Shown in pieces: positions 41,831 to 54,477 of a DNA stretch of 64,000 bases (position 1 is its first letter; each line of letters begins with the position of its first letter). The position numbers and the translations under genes are program-made. The notes under the pieces are model-generated. The model searched no databases, was not told where the DNA came from, and saw nothing but the letters and a program-made list of their open reading frames with translations. Origin of the DNA: Halisarca cf. caerulea (taxonomy: Eukaryota > Porifera > Demospongiae > Chondrillida > Halisarcidae); assembly GCA_963170055.1 (NCBI GenBank), contig CAUJGJ010000444.1, positions 7,109,618 to 7,173,617 of the forward strand. The letters run 5' to 3'.

Positions 41831-42936
41831 ATGGCGGAAGGCGTTAAGAATAGCGGTAGAGGAACGAAAGATAAAAAACTGCAAAAAATAGTGAGCGAAA
41901 GTATCATCGAAGCGGTTAAAAAGTACGAGTGTTTATGGAAGACCAGTGCAAACTCATTTTCGGACAAAATCGCCAAGGGAAATGCCTGGAAAGAAGTTAA
42001 GGACGAAGTTGACACAGAGTTGGCGAAAGGAAACTATTCAGTAAGTTCTGTTCAGTAGTGGCATTGCATATTTTGTTATGTAAATCGATTTTCTACCACT
42101 ATAGACAAAGCTATCTGTAGAAGAAGTACAGAAGAAGTGGAAAAATCTAAGGGACAGCTTCACAAGGGAGCTGCGTAACTGTAGGGTGAAGAGTGGTGAC
42201 CCTGGCCCCCCACCAAAGCCCAAATGGCCATTTTTTGAAGTGATGGTATTTATCAAAGATACTGTGCAGCCAAAGGAGTAAGTAAGATTTCTTTTATGGT
42301 GTTATAACTTTTTCATTCTGAGTTTATTATTATACCATCAGAACCTTCTCTAATTATGATGAACCAAACAATGTCTCCATCATGGTCTCTGATGAGGAGG
42401 AAGAAGAGCTTCCAGAGACAGGGGATGAAAGGTGCGTGATTCTGTGTGTTAATGTACTAGGGCATTTTAACTACCAGTATGGTCTTGTTTGTCTGAATAG
42501 TTTTCAAGAGAGCTCTTCCACAAGTGGTCCCTCACCTGCCTCTTCTGTTTCCTTGCTGCCCGCAAAGAGGCCTATTGATGAATTGAGAGTCTCTGCAGCC
42601 CAGCCAACAAACAAGAAGAAGTTGGCTCCACAAAGTGCCAAGGGCAAAGGAAAGAAGGCACAGGAGCCAGACTACATCGATCTGGCCATGCTTGATTCCC
42701 TGAAAGAAATTCAAGCAAATATTGTCAGCAAGGCCACATCAGAACAAGACCCAGACATGAGCTTTTGCGTTGATGTGGCCAGCCGACTACGAAAACTGTC
42801 TCCACCCCAGAATGCATTAGCGAAGCTGCGCATTCAGGAAGTACTCTACCAAATTGAGTACCCTGTGGTCCCACCTCAGCCGAGTGGAACCCAGAGTCAT
42901 CCTGGACCAGCATACAATTTTGGCGGAGAGTTTTGA
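41831..42936 (+). CDS. Harbinger-borne MADF/BESS DNA-binding protein
   Basis: Exons 41831-42040, 42105-42277, 42342-42431 and 42501-42936, all with GT/AG ends and matching phases, give 302 residues. The MADF (Myb/SANT-like) domain spans roughly residues 20-125: ESIIEAVKKYECLWKTSANS, NAWKEV, VQKKWKNLRDSFTRELR and KWPFFEVMVFI. An acidic stretch (SDEEEEELPE), a Lys-rich nuclear-signal-like region (NKKKLAPQSAKGKGKKA) and a BESS-like motif near the end (MSFCVDVASRLRKLSP, RIQEVLYQIEY) follow. In known Harbinger elements this partner binds the element ends and brings the nuclease to the nucleus. No lesion seen. Confidence 0.85.
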
Positions 42937-43226
42937 ACAACGTAGTACATGTTAGGCTATGGATTACGACAAGCAGTGGCTTATGAAATACATATTCGTC
43001 TTATAAAACACAGAAAGTATACGTGAACCGCGTCGATTCGTATTATTGCGTTCTGTGAATGTGTCTGTATTGCCACGATACTTCTCCATGCGCTCCAATG
43101 AAATAATCCTTAAAAACTTGTCTTGTATCAGCAGTGGATCTTGCATATCTATATGGAGGTCACAAATACACAATACAAACACTATTATGGTATGTGTTAC
43201 ACACAAGCAATGAAACTGCATGTATG

Positions 43227-45292
<2,066 letters not shown>

Positions 45293-45415
45293 TTTTTCCT
45301 GTACGCAACATGTACTTGTCGTGTCGTTTTATGAATCAAAATGACAATGCGACGTGTTTGCGACATACATTCGTGTCGTGTCGCGGACGGCTTGCGACAT
45401 ATTGTGAACCAGCCT

Positions 45416-45974
45416 TAAGACTCTAAGCTCATAACCGTACTTGTAGTAGATGAGTACACTTCACTTCACACTACCACACTCGGTCAGCCTCAACCCTACA
45501 GATTAACCTTCCTCCGGTAAGAACTTCTTTGGGACAAAAATCATTCAGCTATGCGGGTTCTGCCTTGTGGAGATCCCTCCCATCCCATATTCATATGCTA
45601 TTGTCAATGAATGAATTGCATGAATATTGTACACACATTTTTTCCCCTTTTTTCCACTCTTAATGCATGCTTTCTACTGCAGAATCTGCTGCAACTTCAA
45701 TTTCCATTTTATCTTACTTTATTTTGAAGCATATCCCATTTTGTAAGCATATCCCATTTTGTAGTCTCTTGTTTTCACTTTTGTATGATGTTTTGTCTTC
45801 TGGGTGCTGGGTAGAGTAGCCCCTGGCTAACAGCTCCCCAGGTAAAATAAGTATACCTGATACCTGATGAGTACGGAGAGGGATTTCCATGTGCTTGGTG
45901 TATTACCAATAAAGAGGACAGAGCAATACTGATGCTCTGACAGGGCCAAGCTTTCATTAACCAACAGCTCCCCA
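45416..45974. other. End of MULE relic, then non-coding
   Basis: The first 40 nt continue the MULE frame (SKLITVLVVDEY). The rest has no gene. GCATATCCCATTTTGTA is tandemly repeated at 45728-45763, and TATACCTGATACCTGATGA (45852) belongs to a short repeat also seen inverted near 53353. Confidence 0.45.
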
Positions 45975-46340
45975 TTGCCTTCAGTGGATCTTAAGAGAAC
46001 AAGGGTGACAAGAGGAATAATCCACTACTTGGATGATTTCTTGGTGGTCTTGTCTTTTAGTGAGCTGCAGGCCTCTCTTTGTGCCTCCCATGCCCCCACA
46101 CACCAGTGGCCCATTCTCACTGGTTACCCCTGCCTTAGCATTCCTGGTCCAGTTGAAGCTAATTTTATTCGAATTCCAAGTCAACCTCCCCTCGAGATGG
46201 CTGAATGGCATCCTGGCCCCTGCCCCGGATACTCCTCTCAGCCCTCGCCGACCTCAAGACTCAGCTCTAATCTCCACAGGAGGTTCAGGTCATCCTTACC
46301 CAGCAATCAGGTGGCTACCCTGCAGCAGCAGCAAGCCACC
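45975..46340 (+). pseudogene. DIRS-type reverse transcriptase fragment
   Basis: Reads RTRVTRGIIHYLDDFLVVL (YLDD catalytic motif in the IHYLDDFL context typical of DIRS/Ngaro retrotransposons), then in the +1 frame ALAFLVQLKLILFEFQVNLP, matching the following LTFLG-x-E-x-D segment. It degenerates after 46340. Confidence 0.6.
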
Positions 46341-46989
46341 AAGCCCTAGCATACAACATTACAACACCCTATTATATTACGATGAGCATCATTTTTATTG
46401 CTGAAATATGAAGCTTCTTGTTTGGCAATATTTGCCTCTCAGATCATATAGTCTCTCTTTATCAAAGCAAACAGATGCTGTAATGTTTCAATGACAGTAG
46501 TGCAATGGACTGTGTAGTTGGTACAGGCCCATAAACACCCATAAACATTTATCCACACAGAAGAAGTGGTTGAGCTGATCGTACTTGCCCCATAGCGGAA
46601 TCTGTATACATCATCATATCCCACATTGCACTTGGCTGAGACTGAATTGTATGTGTCCACAAAGTACTTATATAAGAATCACTGACAGCTCTTGAGTGAT
46701 ACTTATAAAATACAAAGTGACCTGTTAGCAACAAGTACCCATTAGCAACAAGTAACCATTAACAACAAGTAACCGATAGTAACAGCAACATGTTAGTATT
46801 GTGCAAAACTTGTCAACTATCTCGAACATATATATGCTTAGTGTGACCTTTCATGTACAGGCTGGTTACACAGTCATTACCTACTGCTGGAAAGAGCTAC
46901 TTACTATGGTAGTGCTTGTATCATTATTGCAATGTTTCAAGGGAAGGGGATGGCAATTGACTGAAAACTATGATAAAGATGCCAACAGT
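46341..46989. other. Non-coding or unrecognised
   Basis: GTAACCATTA/CAACAAGTA short repeats near 46725-46790. A frame at 46861-47010 shows no motif. Confidence 0.35.
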
Positions 46990-47395
46990 GATATTCAAGA
47001 ATGCATGTAAAGTCAACTACAGCAAAGAAGTAGCCTTCTTCTTACAGTATGACTACCTCTTATCACCCATGATGAGGGAACAGCTTCTGTTTTCACGCAC
47101 AGTAAACAGACAATACAGGTAAGAATATTCCATGTGATTTCCATATGGAACATCTAAACAGGTATTTCAAGACAGTAAAACTACATATATTAGAAATACC
47201 ACCACCTCTATTTGAATATTTTATTCAACAGAAATCTCAAAGCTGCAATGGGTGAATCTGGTGCCAACATAACGAAAGAAGTGATACCCAAATGTGGCCT
47301 AAGTCTTCAAACCCTTGTGGATCTCACCAGAAATGTCTCCTCATGGGAAAGAAGCCAAGCCCATTCAAAAGCTAGAGTAACTTGAGACATCAAAG
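46990..47395 (+). pseudogene. DUF6589-like C-terminal relic, second locus
   Basis: Two exon-like pieces: VNYSKEVAFFLQYDYLLSPM, MREQLLFSRTVNRQY with a donor (CAG|gtaaga, 47119), then after an acceptor near 47232 NLKAAMGESGANITKEVIPK and LSLQTLVDL. It corresponds to the region coded at 19900-19400 on the minus strand, but the sequences differ, so it is a separate family member. Confidence 0.45.
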
Positions 47396-47681
47396 TCTCA
47401 GTGAAACAGGAATGGATTGCGTCTCTCTAGGCAGGGACAATAAAAATTCAAGATTGTTGCCAGCCGCCACACATTTTGCATAGGTAGATCCAAGCTAAAA
47501 AAAAGGATGGTGCCTGACAGTGCATATTTTCTTTCAGAGACTTCACTTGTAAGGCTTCAATAATTATTCATTGATTATTAGGGCATAGTTGCGCAATCAT
47601 TCTCTGTCATAAAATGGCTGACAATCCGTAATTCAGAACATCTGTATAATAGAAGAACGCAGAAGGCTAGAAATAGCTTTA
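47396..47681. other. Flank of Tc1-type copy 2
   Basis: No gene. Ends with the TA target (47680-47681). Confidence 0.4.
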
Positions 47682-48432
47682 CAGTACGAGTCATAAAAAA
47701 CATGACGTTAACCGATAAAGGCAATGCGACATCAACACTTTTCTGCTGCTGGATTATTAGTTCTTAAACAGCGAAAAGTTAACTGCTAGAGTTTGTGTAA
47801 GTAATCTAACTACTAACGTTTTACGGTTCGTCGATAAAATGGCTGTGAGTTTAGAATATCGCCAAGCAAAGGATCATCCAGCTTTATTTCTAAAGGAAGG
47901 TTTCGTTCGGACAAATTTCGCAAGTACGTACTTCAGCTCGAAAGATTGATCAGAACATCCCGAAGCAGACAGTTTCGGCCATCGTTCGCAAGTATCAGAA
48001 GTACAGGACGCTTTCTAGATGGCCAAGTTCAACAAGACCTTTCAAACTGACGAGTGGCATACTGGCCATCATTGAGAGAAGAATGCGCAAAGATGGCGTG
48101 ACAACAGCCACACAGTTGCTTAAACTTCACGACTTCTTTCCCGTCGTATCTGACAGATAAGTTTCCTTCGTATCTACAATCTTCTCCATCTCCAAAGCAA
48201 AGTTAACACAAATTTTAGAAGTATCGATCGAAACGAGTAACTCACTCAATATCGGAAAAGCTCACTCTAAACCAAAAACCGTTGACACTTTTGGTACTAA
48301 CAGCTAAATTAACTGTTAACGTATATCCGCTAACCGTTATTGGATATTGGAAAACACGTATCCGACAAATGCCAAAGCAAGCGCTAAAGGCATAACGATG
48401 AACGAAATTTGCGTCATGTTTTATATGACTTG
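47682..48432 (+). mobile_element. Two-gene Tc1-type element, deleted copy 2
   Basis: Termini CAGTACGAGTCATAAAAAAC (47682) and, inverted, CAAGTCATATAAAACATGAC (to 48432), flanked by TA. It carries the transposase start (plus strand: IAKQRIIQLYF, VRKYQKYRTLSRWPSS, ILAIIERRMRKDG). That runs directly into the start of the accessory gene on the minus strand (CRYEGNLSVRYDGKE, about 48185-48130). The deletion removed the 3' parts of both genes and kept both ends, the usual origin of a non-autonomous derivative. Confidence 0.8.
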
Positions 48433-48799
48433 TACATAAGCCTTCTCTGAATGTTATGGATTCTCATAAAGATAAGTTTAACGTAAATCAAAATGGTCTA
48501 AATAGTTGCCTGTATCTACTTCTGTCTATGTCTTACTACTTTGCAGTGTAAAGCTCAGGTTTTAATGGCTCCCCTTTTTTCTTGGGTTTGTGTCTTAGGG
48601 TGGTGCCTAGGCACCCCAGGCACCACCCTGGATCCGCTTCTGTTTTGGTTGACAACTACAGATTCAGAGTACTGTGGCATTTAAGGAAATTGGCAAATAT
48701 CTGGAGGTCTCCTGGAGTGTGCTGGAATGGAGAGGCAACTTTACGAGCAATGATAGATCCTTCTAGAGTAAACATATCTGTGATGTTGTTCTGTGGAAT
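48433..48799. other. Non-coding with a G/C hairpin
   Basis: GGGTGGTGCCTAGG (48598-48611) pairs with CCAGGCACCACCC (48616-48628), a strong short stem. No gene. Confidence 0.5.
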
Positions 48800-49012
48800 G
48801 AGACTCTGTTGCCTTCGGAAATGTCCCTCCTTGCTGTACAAGAAGTAACAGCATTGAAACAGCACGAAAATGGATGCATGAAATGGGTTTCACAGTCATC
48901 AACAAGAAAAAAAACAATCCTTTGTTTATGGACATGATCTAACTGATGTGGTGGAATACTACAAACAGTACTTAACAAAGATGGTGGCTGCAGATTGTTC
49001 ATTCTCTGCACA
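48800..49012 (+). pseudogene. DDE transposase, DNA-binding-half fragment
   Basis: Reads SIETARKWMHEMGFTVINKK, then after a frame change FVYGHDLTDVVEYYKQYLTK. A-x-x-W-x-x-x-(L/M)GF and (Y/D)GH-x-x-x-DVV-x-Y form the stretch before the HDES motif in the same family as the relic at 14110-14640. Confidence 0.5.
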
Positions 49013-49984
49013 CGCGTGTGTTGTGTGAATACCTATGCATAAATAAACTATGTGAACAGACTTGGATTTCCTTAATAATACTTTTTCTTGTAACTATAAT
49101 ACTATTATACTGTTATAATTATGTATTTGGAATTATTTGGTGAATTTGGATATGTCTTAAGTAGGGATGACATGGAAAAAACATGGCCGCCCATACATTA
49201 GAGCCGACTGTATTTTCGCTGAAAATAATCAATAGGATAGGTCTTAAATGTGAGTGCTAAAAGGGTCACAAGTGAACTGGCTGTGTATATCTTTTGCCTT
49301 TTGACTGTAACTCCATCAGGGGGTCTGGTGGGTGTCCTGTGAGCATGGTGCTGATCTCACAGCAGGCAAAGACATACGTTCATCACTATGGTATCGCTAT
49401 TATTGTTGCTATAATCATAACCCTATTTCTTTCATGTTAGCCAATGGGGTGAATATGCACAGGCTGGTGTCAGCATCTACGATATATTTCGTTTGTGTTA
49501 TGACATGAGGTAGCCATGTTATTAATTAAGGCAGGTGGGGGTATCAATTATAGTGTGACTTGGACTGAGACTACTTGGAGACTGAGACTACTAGTACTTG
49601 GAGACTGAGACTACTTGGAGACTGAGACTACTAGTACACCAAAGAAGACCATGTAATGGATGTTAAAGCCTTTTCTCTACGCTATCTATCCAATCCAGCC
49701 TGACTCACTGGCTGCGTGCACAGTTAGCAATCCACTGTCACTGAGCAGTCTGATTATGTCAATATGTTTCAGCATATACTGCGCACACATAACCTAGGAC
49801 GCTCAACCTGCGAAAAATCCAGCACTGAAAAGAAAGAGGATGTTAAAGGACAGTGATGTGAGCAATACACACTCAGTCTCGTTGGAGTATTAATACAATG
49901 TAGTGGTCCACGCACATTCCTTTGATGAATGCTACACAGGCGAGGAAGTTTTCTATTTAGCTGTCAACTTGTGCATCATGGCTG
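49013..49984. other. Non-coding with a tandem repeat
   Basis: ACTTGGAGACTGAGACTACT is repeated three to four times at 49559-49635, interleaved with AGTAC. No gene seen. Confidence 0.5.
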
Positions 49985-50760
49985 GATTTTCTCAGCAGAG
50001 CCAGTGAAATTTGGATGTCTGGTAAAATCCAGGAAGCCATCGATACAACTGATGTGGACCCAGGAACACTACAAGAAGACAAAAGGTTTGTGCAATCTAT
50101 ATAAATTATATTTACATCTCGTATATTTTGTATATCGCACACGTATTACACTAGATATACTATACTACATGGCTTGTAAATTCTCCATATCACTACATTG
50201 CATGAACAACCGTTCATACTGCAATCACTTTGGCACTGTATACGCACATGTATTCAATACTCAAGGATCTTCTGTTGATTGCATATGCATAGCAGGCAAT
50301 GTAACTGGTAATGACAATTGCCTGTTTAATTCCATTTCCCTACTGTTTTGGGGTTCAGAAGCCAAAGCTGGTTGGCTGCGGCTTGGTGCAGTGGTATGGG
50401 GAGTTCTTCCCAACGATCAGCTAATATGGCCACCTACAGCCAGCTGTTCATTGACCAGAATGCCTCTATATCCCGCCATTTGCTGATGATCAAAATGCTT
50501 CCATTCACCCATTTACTGATCCAAAAGCCTTTAGCCAACTGTCTGTCGATCTCACCACCTCCATCCAGCCATTTACTAACACGAACGCCTCCAACTGTTG
50601 ATGCGAATTCCTAACTGATGGTTGGGTGGACGTGTTTAGGTCGCAAGCAGCCATATCAGCTCAGGGATGGACCAAAACCTCATCTGAATTGAAGGCAATA
50701 GCGAGTTCTGATAGGAAAGGATCAGCCTTCTCTATTTACAGTGTGGTAGAACAATAAAAA
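49985..50760 (+). pseudogene. Possible OTU-like cysteine protease gene pieces
   Basis: An exon-like piece reads RASEIWMSGKIQEAIDTTDV (49995-50090). A second reads IAGNVTGNDNCLFNSISLLF and WGSEAKAGWLRLGA (50283-50385), which fits the catalytic GD-x-N-CLF-x-(A/S)-x-S-x-x-x-x-G-x-E..LR motif of OTU-type deubiquitinases (the Cys is present). Then imperfect repeats read DDQNASIHPFTDPKAFSQLS. The His of the triad was not located. Function inferred from one motif only. Confidence 0.4.
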
Positions 50761-50879
50761 GGCTGAAAAATAAACTGCGCTATCTGAAAAGAACATACAC
50801 CTCATGAATTCTTAATGAGGTGGGTTAGTGAATTATACACCCAGCCACATCAAAGGATACACCCACGCATCATGGTACA

Positions 50880-51765
50880 AGGACAGAAATTTTGCTAATA
50901 ACTTATCAAGTAATTATTGCCACTCTTGTAGGTATCATCTGCACGGTTGGATACATTAAGATTGTAGCAATTGATACCACAAGAGACAGCCTATGATGGA
51001 TATTCTCATTGAAGCCACCTGTTGATGTGAAGACTTTGAAGAAGAATATTGAGCACTTGACAGCTGCCAACCACTTGAAAGACAAGGTTCTTTACAATAA
51101 AGGAAAGGAGGCAAGTTGATACTATTGCAATATCTGCATACTTTTACCAGACTGTATTCAACTGTAACTGTTTGTATAGATAAAGAAACCAATAAAGCAA
51201 AGTTGTCAAGTGGTGATTTCTAGCCTTGATAGACGATGACATTGTTGAATTGCAGTGGGGAACCAATGGCCAAAGGTTACACTTGCCCAGAAAGAATGAC
51301 TTTGCATGGGGGCCTATCATTGAGAATTGTGTAGTATGTGAGATAACAGAAGTGATGCCAAACAGTGAAGCGCTATTTGAAGACCCTTTCGAGGGAGATC
51401 GTAGTCTGTATCCTGGAAGCTATGTACAGTGGTCAAAAGCACACATTCATTCCAAAGGTTGTAAAATTAGTATTAAATTATCCAGATTTGTTTTAGTTTC
51501 TATGGAAGAATGATTTACATTGTGAGAGTATATATGTATGATTATGCATGTACACTATGTATAATATGTGTGAATATATGCACATTGTGTTTATGTATGC
51601 ATATGCATGTATGTATGTATGTGTCTATATTGTACATATATATATGAATTTAAGAATATTTATAAATATACCCATTGTATTGATATATCAGGATAGAAAT
51701 TTTGCTAATAACTTATCAAATAGTTATTGCCACTCGTTCAGGTATCATCTGCACGGTTAGGGTTA
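50880..51765 (+). repeat. Direct repeats about 800 nt apart
   Basis: About 68 nt, AGAAATTTTGCTAATAACTT through GGTATCATCTGCACGGTT, occur at 50884-50951 and again at 51694-51761 with few differences. The second copy is followed by GGGTTAGGGGTATGGTT. It could be a short duplication or the ends of a decayed element. Confidence 0.6.
51226..51513 (+). CDS. Unrecognised open frame
   Basis: A frame open for 95 codons reads IVELQWGTNGQRLHLPRKND, FAWGPIIENCVVCEITEVMP and GSYVQWSKAHIHSKG. The alternating hydrophobic pattern suggests a beta-rich domain. No family recognised. It lies between the direct repeats. Confidence 0.25.
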   Translation: MIDDDIVELQWGTNGQRLHLPRKNDFAWGPIIENCVVCEITEVMPNSEALFEDPFEGDRSLYPGSYVQWSKAHIHSKGCKISIKLSRFVLVSMEE

Positions 51766-51789
51766 GGGGTATGGTTGGATAAACTGAAG

Positions 51790-52090
51790 CTACAACATGA
51801 CCACCAGGCATTTGCCCATCAGGAGCAGCTGCAAGATGACCCAGTGCTTGTCTAAATGGAGAGGCTACAAGATGACCAGATGCTTACCCAAATGGAGGAG
51901 TTACAAGATGACTTAGCACTTGTCCAACAAGAGGAGATGAAAGAGAATCAGCAAGCATTTGTCCCACAAGAGGATCTACTGGATGACCAGGTGCCTACCC
52001 AAGTAGAGAGAAGCTACAAGATGACCAGTAGGTGCTAATTCAACAGGAGGAGTTGCAAGATGCACAATGGAAGGATCACAAGGAGGCCAT
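51790..52090 (+). repeat. Coding tandem repeat (LQDDQ-type)
   Basis: Degenerate 42-48-nt units read HQEQLQDDPVLV, MERLQDDQMLTQ, MEELQDDLALVQ, QEDLLDDQVPTQ and QEELQDAQW, with one TAA and one frameshift. It would form an acidic, Gln-rich, helical protein segment. It leads directly into piggyBac-like sequence and may be its N-terminal extension. Confidence 0.45.
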
Positions 52091-52099
52091 CAAAAATCC

Positions 52100-52640
52100 T
52101 AAACTTGTAATACCACTGACACCAGTTGAGAAGATTCCTGGCGAAGACACCTTCAAGACACATTGTGGACCAGACCAACCAATATGCAAGCCAGAAGAGC
52201 CAGGGTCAATACAAATGGGAGGACACATCAGTAAGTGAGATTCAACTGCCTTCAGGCATGCTCTACGCAATGGGAATACACTGTCTACCTGACTTCCATG
52301 ACTACTGGAGTCAGGATCCACTACTTTCCTGCTCCTAGAATAGTCAGTGGCATGCCAAGGTCCAGGTCCACGGTTTTCATGCGCAACATACACTTGAACG
52401 ACAACAGCCAGATACTTCCACACATTGACAGTAGGTATGATAATGATATACAAGATTCATCTGCTGCTTGACACCATTATTGCCAACACACAAGTAGCAT
52501 ACATGCCACACCAACAGGTAGCAGTAGACAAGGCGATGGTGCTGTTCAAGGGGAGGTCAACCATGAAGCAATACATACCCCAGAAGCCTACAAAGAGGGG
52601 ATACAAGCTTTGGTGTTTGTGATGCAAATGTACCTTGACT
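52100..52640 (+). pseudogene. piggyBac-type transposase fragment
   Basis: Reads RHIVDQTNQYASQKSQGQYK, YAMGIHCLPDFHDYW, then in other frames VFMRNIHLNDNSQILPH, DIQDSSAA or YKIHLLLDTIIANTQVAYMP and VAVDKAMVLFKGRSTMKQYI, PQKPTKRGYKLW. All landmarks up to the first-Asp motif (here VDKAMV, with Lys for the usual Glu) are present, in at least three frames. The second half of the enzyme is missing. Confidence 0.7.
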
Positions 52641-52679
52641 CTACTGCCAACACCCAAGCAGCTCCTGTAGGAAGAACAA

Positions 52680-52885
52680 AGTGCCACATGGTCTGGACAA
52701 CGCAGCACCCCTATGTCTGCACAATGAAGCCAGGTGATGATCTCTGTTTGGAGTGTCAGACTTTGTGAAAGGCCATCACCAACACTGGGCATCTGCCAGA
52801 GGAGGAGAAGCAGGAGAGATTGCTGTCATACCAACAGATAATCATCAATAGCTATTACATGTTCATGTCCTCTGAGCAATGATGA
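52680..52885 (+). pseudogene. Orphan transposon-protein fragment
   Basis: Reads TKCHMVWTTQHPYVCTMKPG, DDLCLECQTL, a stop, then TNTGHLPEEEKQERLLSYQQ. The DLC-x-x-CQ..N-x-x-EEEK-x-x-x-L pattern is common in unnamed invertebrate transposon proteins. No function assigned. Confidence 0.35.
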
Positions 52886-54477
52886 ATTTGCATGCTTGCA
52901 ATTGTTCACCAGCCATTGCTAGTCACTGTATGCATTTGCTTCTCAGTTTGCCAGCAGCAAGCCTCTCTGGATCTCAAGAATTTATCAGAGCCATTTCTTC
53001 CGCCTCTACTGTTTCGTGGGGATTCAACCATCCACAGAAAACAAAGTTTGCTAAGCATCCATCAAGGGAGTAATATATGAGATGATACAAAAACCTCAAA
53101 GTACAGCAGGAAGAAAGTCCATGCCTATTCAAACTTGTCTGCTCAGTTTCACTTACGGATGAACTTCAGCAACTTATCCACTTGCAACCTAGCCGCAGTT
53201 CTTTCAGATCACTCAAAGGACCACCTCCTTACATAAGCAACACTGTGCACTGTTCCAGCAGTGAGTCTTTATCCCTGCTCTACCTTCCATCAGCTGATGG
53301 AAGGTAGAGCAGGGTTACCATTGCTTATTACTCCTTTTGTTTGCAATATTGATACCAGGTATCAGGTATAATCACTTAGACTGGGTAGTCTTTACCCATT
53401 GGCTACCCTCTGCTATACTGGTATACTCTATCTTTCTTGCCTTCAGAGCATTTAGTGCTACACACTACACTGACTCCTTCTCATAACTATCTCAATGGTA
53501 GAGTGTTGCATGCACTGAGTGAGGCAATTCTTATGTGCATACATTGCACATTCCTAGTATCAATCTTGAATGGTCTGTAACTGATTATTCCTGTGCTTTG
53601 GGCTTGTATGGCTTCAACACAGTCATGCAGAACATCAAATTGAAAATGGGGGACTCTTGGCATACAATTGGGCTCATGCCCAGGATGACCAAGTAGGGTG
53701 TTCCCTAACATCTGATTACATACGAAAGTAGTTGTCCCTATTTCCTTGCGCAGAGATGAAGCTCCTGCAGCAAGTTTCTGTATGACCTACTGTATAGTGG
53801 CTCCTTATTACACTCACTCTTGAGTGCTTTGCACGCCTGCTGGCCTCCAACACATACACAATGTGTCAATGTACCGTAGGCCATACAATAACAATTACAT
53901 ATTATTACACACACATATATACAGTAGTACTTTGCAATATTATACATATGGAAATCATAGAAATTCTATTACTAATTCAAAAACCTGTTAGATTGTGTGA
54001 ATCCTAGCTCAGATAATACCCAGTTGATACCCTCTATGTACAAAGTGTTGGCTTTGGATTTGGTTTGCAAAACATCAGAATTGGATTAGAAGACCTACTA
54101 CATTCATTAACAGCATCTTCCCCTCTACAACCAATTAGACACTGTTTATGCACAAATACTTTTACATGAATCAATATGGAATAGTAAGGAAAGTATATTT
54201 ACAATAATCAATACAGTGTACACTATTGCAATCATAGTTAATATATAATATGCATACTGTATGATGCTAACTTAATTTATTCGGCATCATGCAGTACTAT
54301 AACCGCTGATGTGTACAGATTCATAGCATAATAGTATAATGTGTAGTTTAAGGGAATATAACAAAGTTATTGTACTGCAGAGATAATACATAAGTTTGAT
54401 CTAAGAGTGAGCAGACCATTACAAGCTCTAGTGGGATCATTTACAGCGCAGCCTTCTTGTGAACCACTACTTGAAAG
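52886..54477. other. Intergenic region upstream of the FN3 gene
   Basis: No coding frame with any support. It holds the 42-nt perfect palindrome at 53273-53314 and a GATACCAGGTATCAGGTATA segment (53349) related, inverted, to 45852. The last few hundred bases must hold the FN3 gene promoter, but I see no clear TATA or initiator. Confidence 0.4.
53273..53314. repeat. Perfect 42-nt palindrome
   Basis: 21-nt arms (CCCTGCTCTACC... from 53273) meet at 53293/53294 with no spacer and no mismatch. Confidence 0.9.

Noticed and set aside
49559..49635. CRISPR-like array
   Set aside because: Adjacent tandem units without unique spacers, in a eukaryotic setting.
51755..51770. Telomere repeat or chromosome end
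   Set aside because: Only two TTAGGG-like units, within ordinary sequence.
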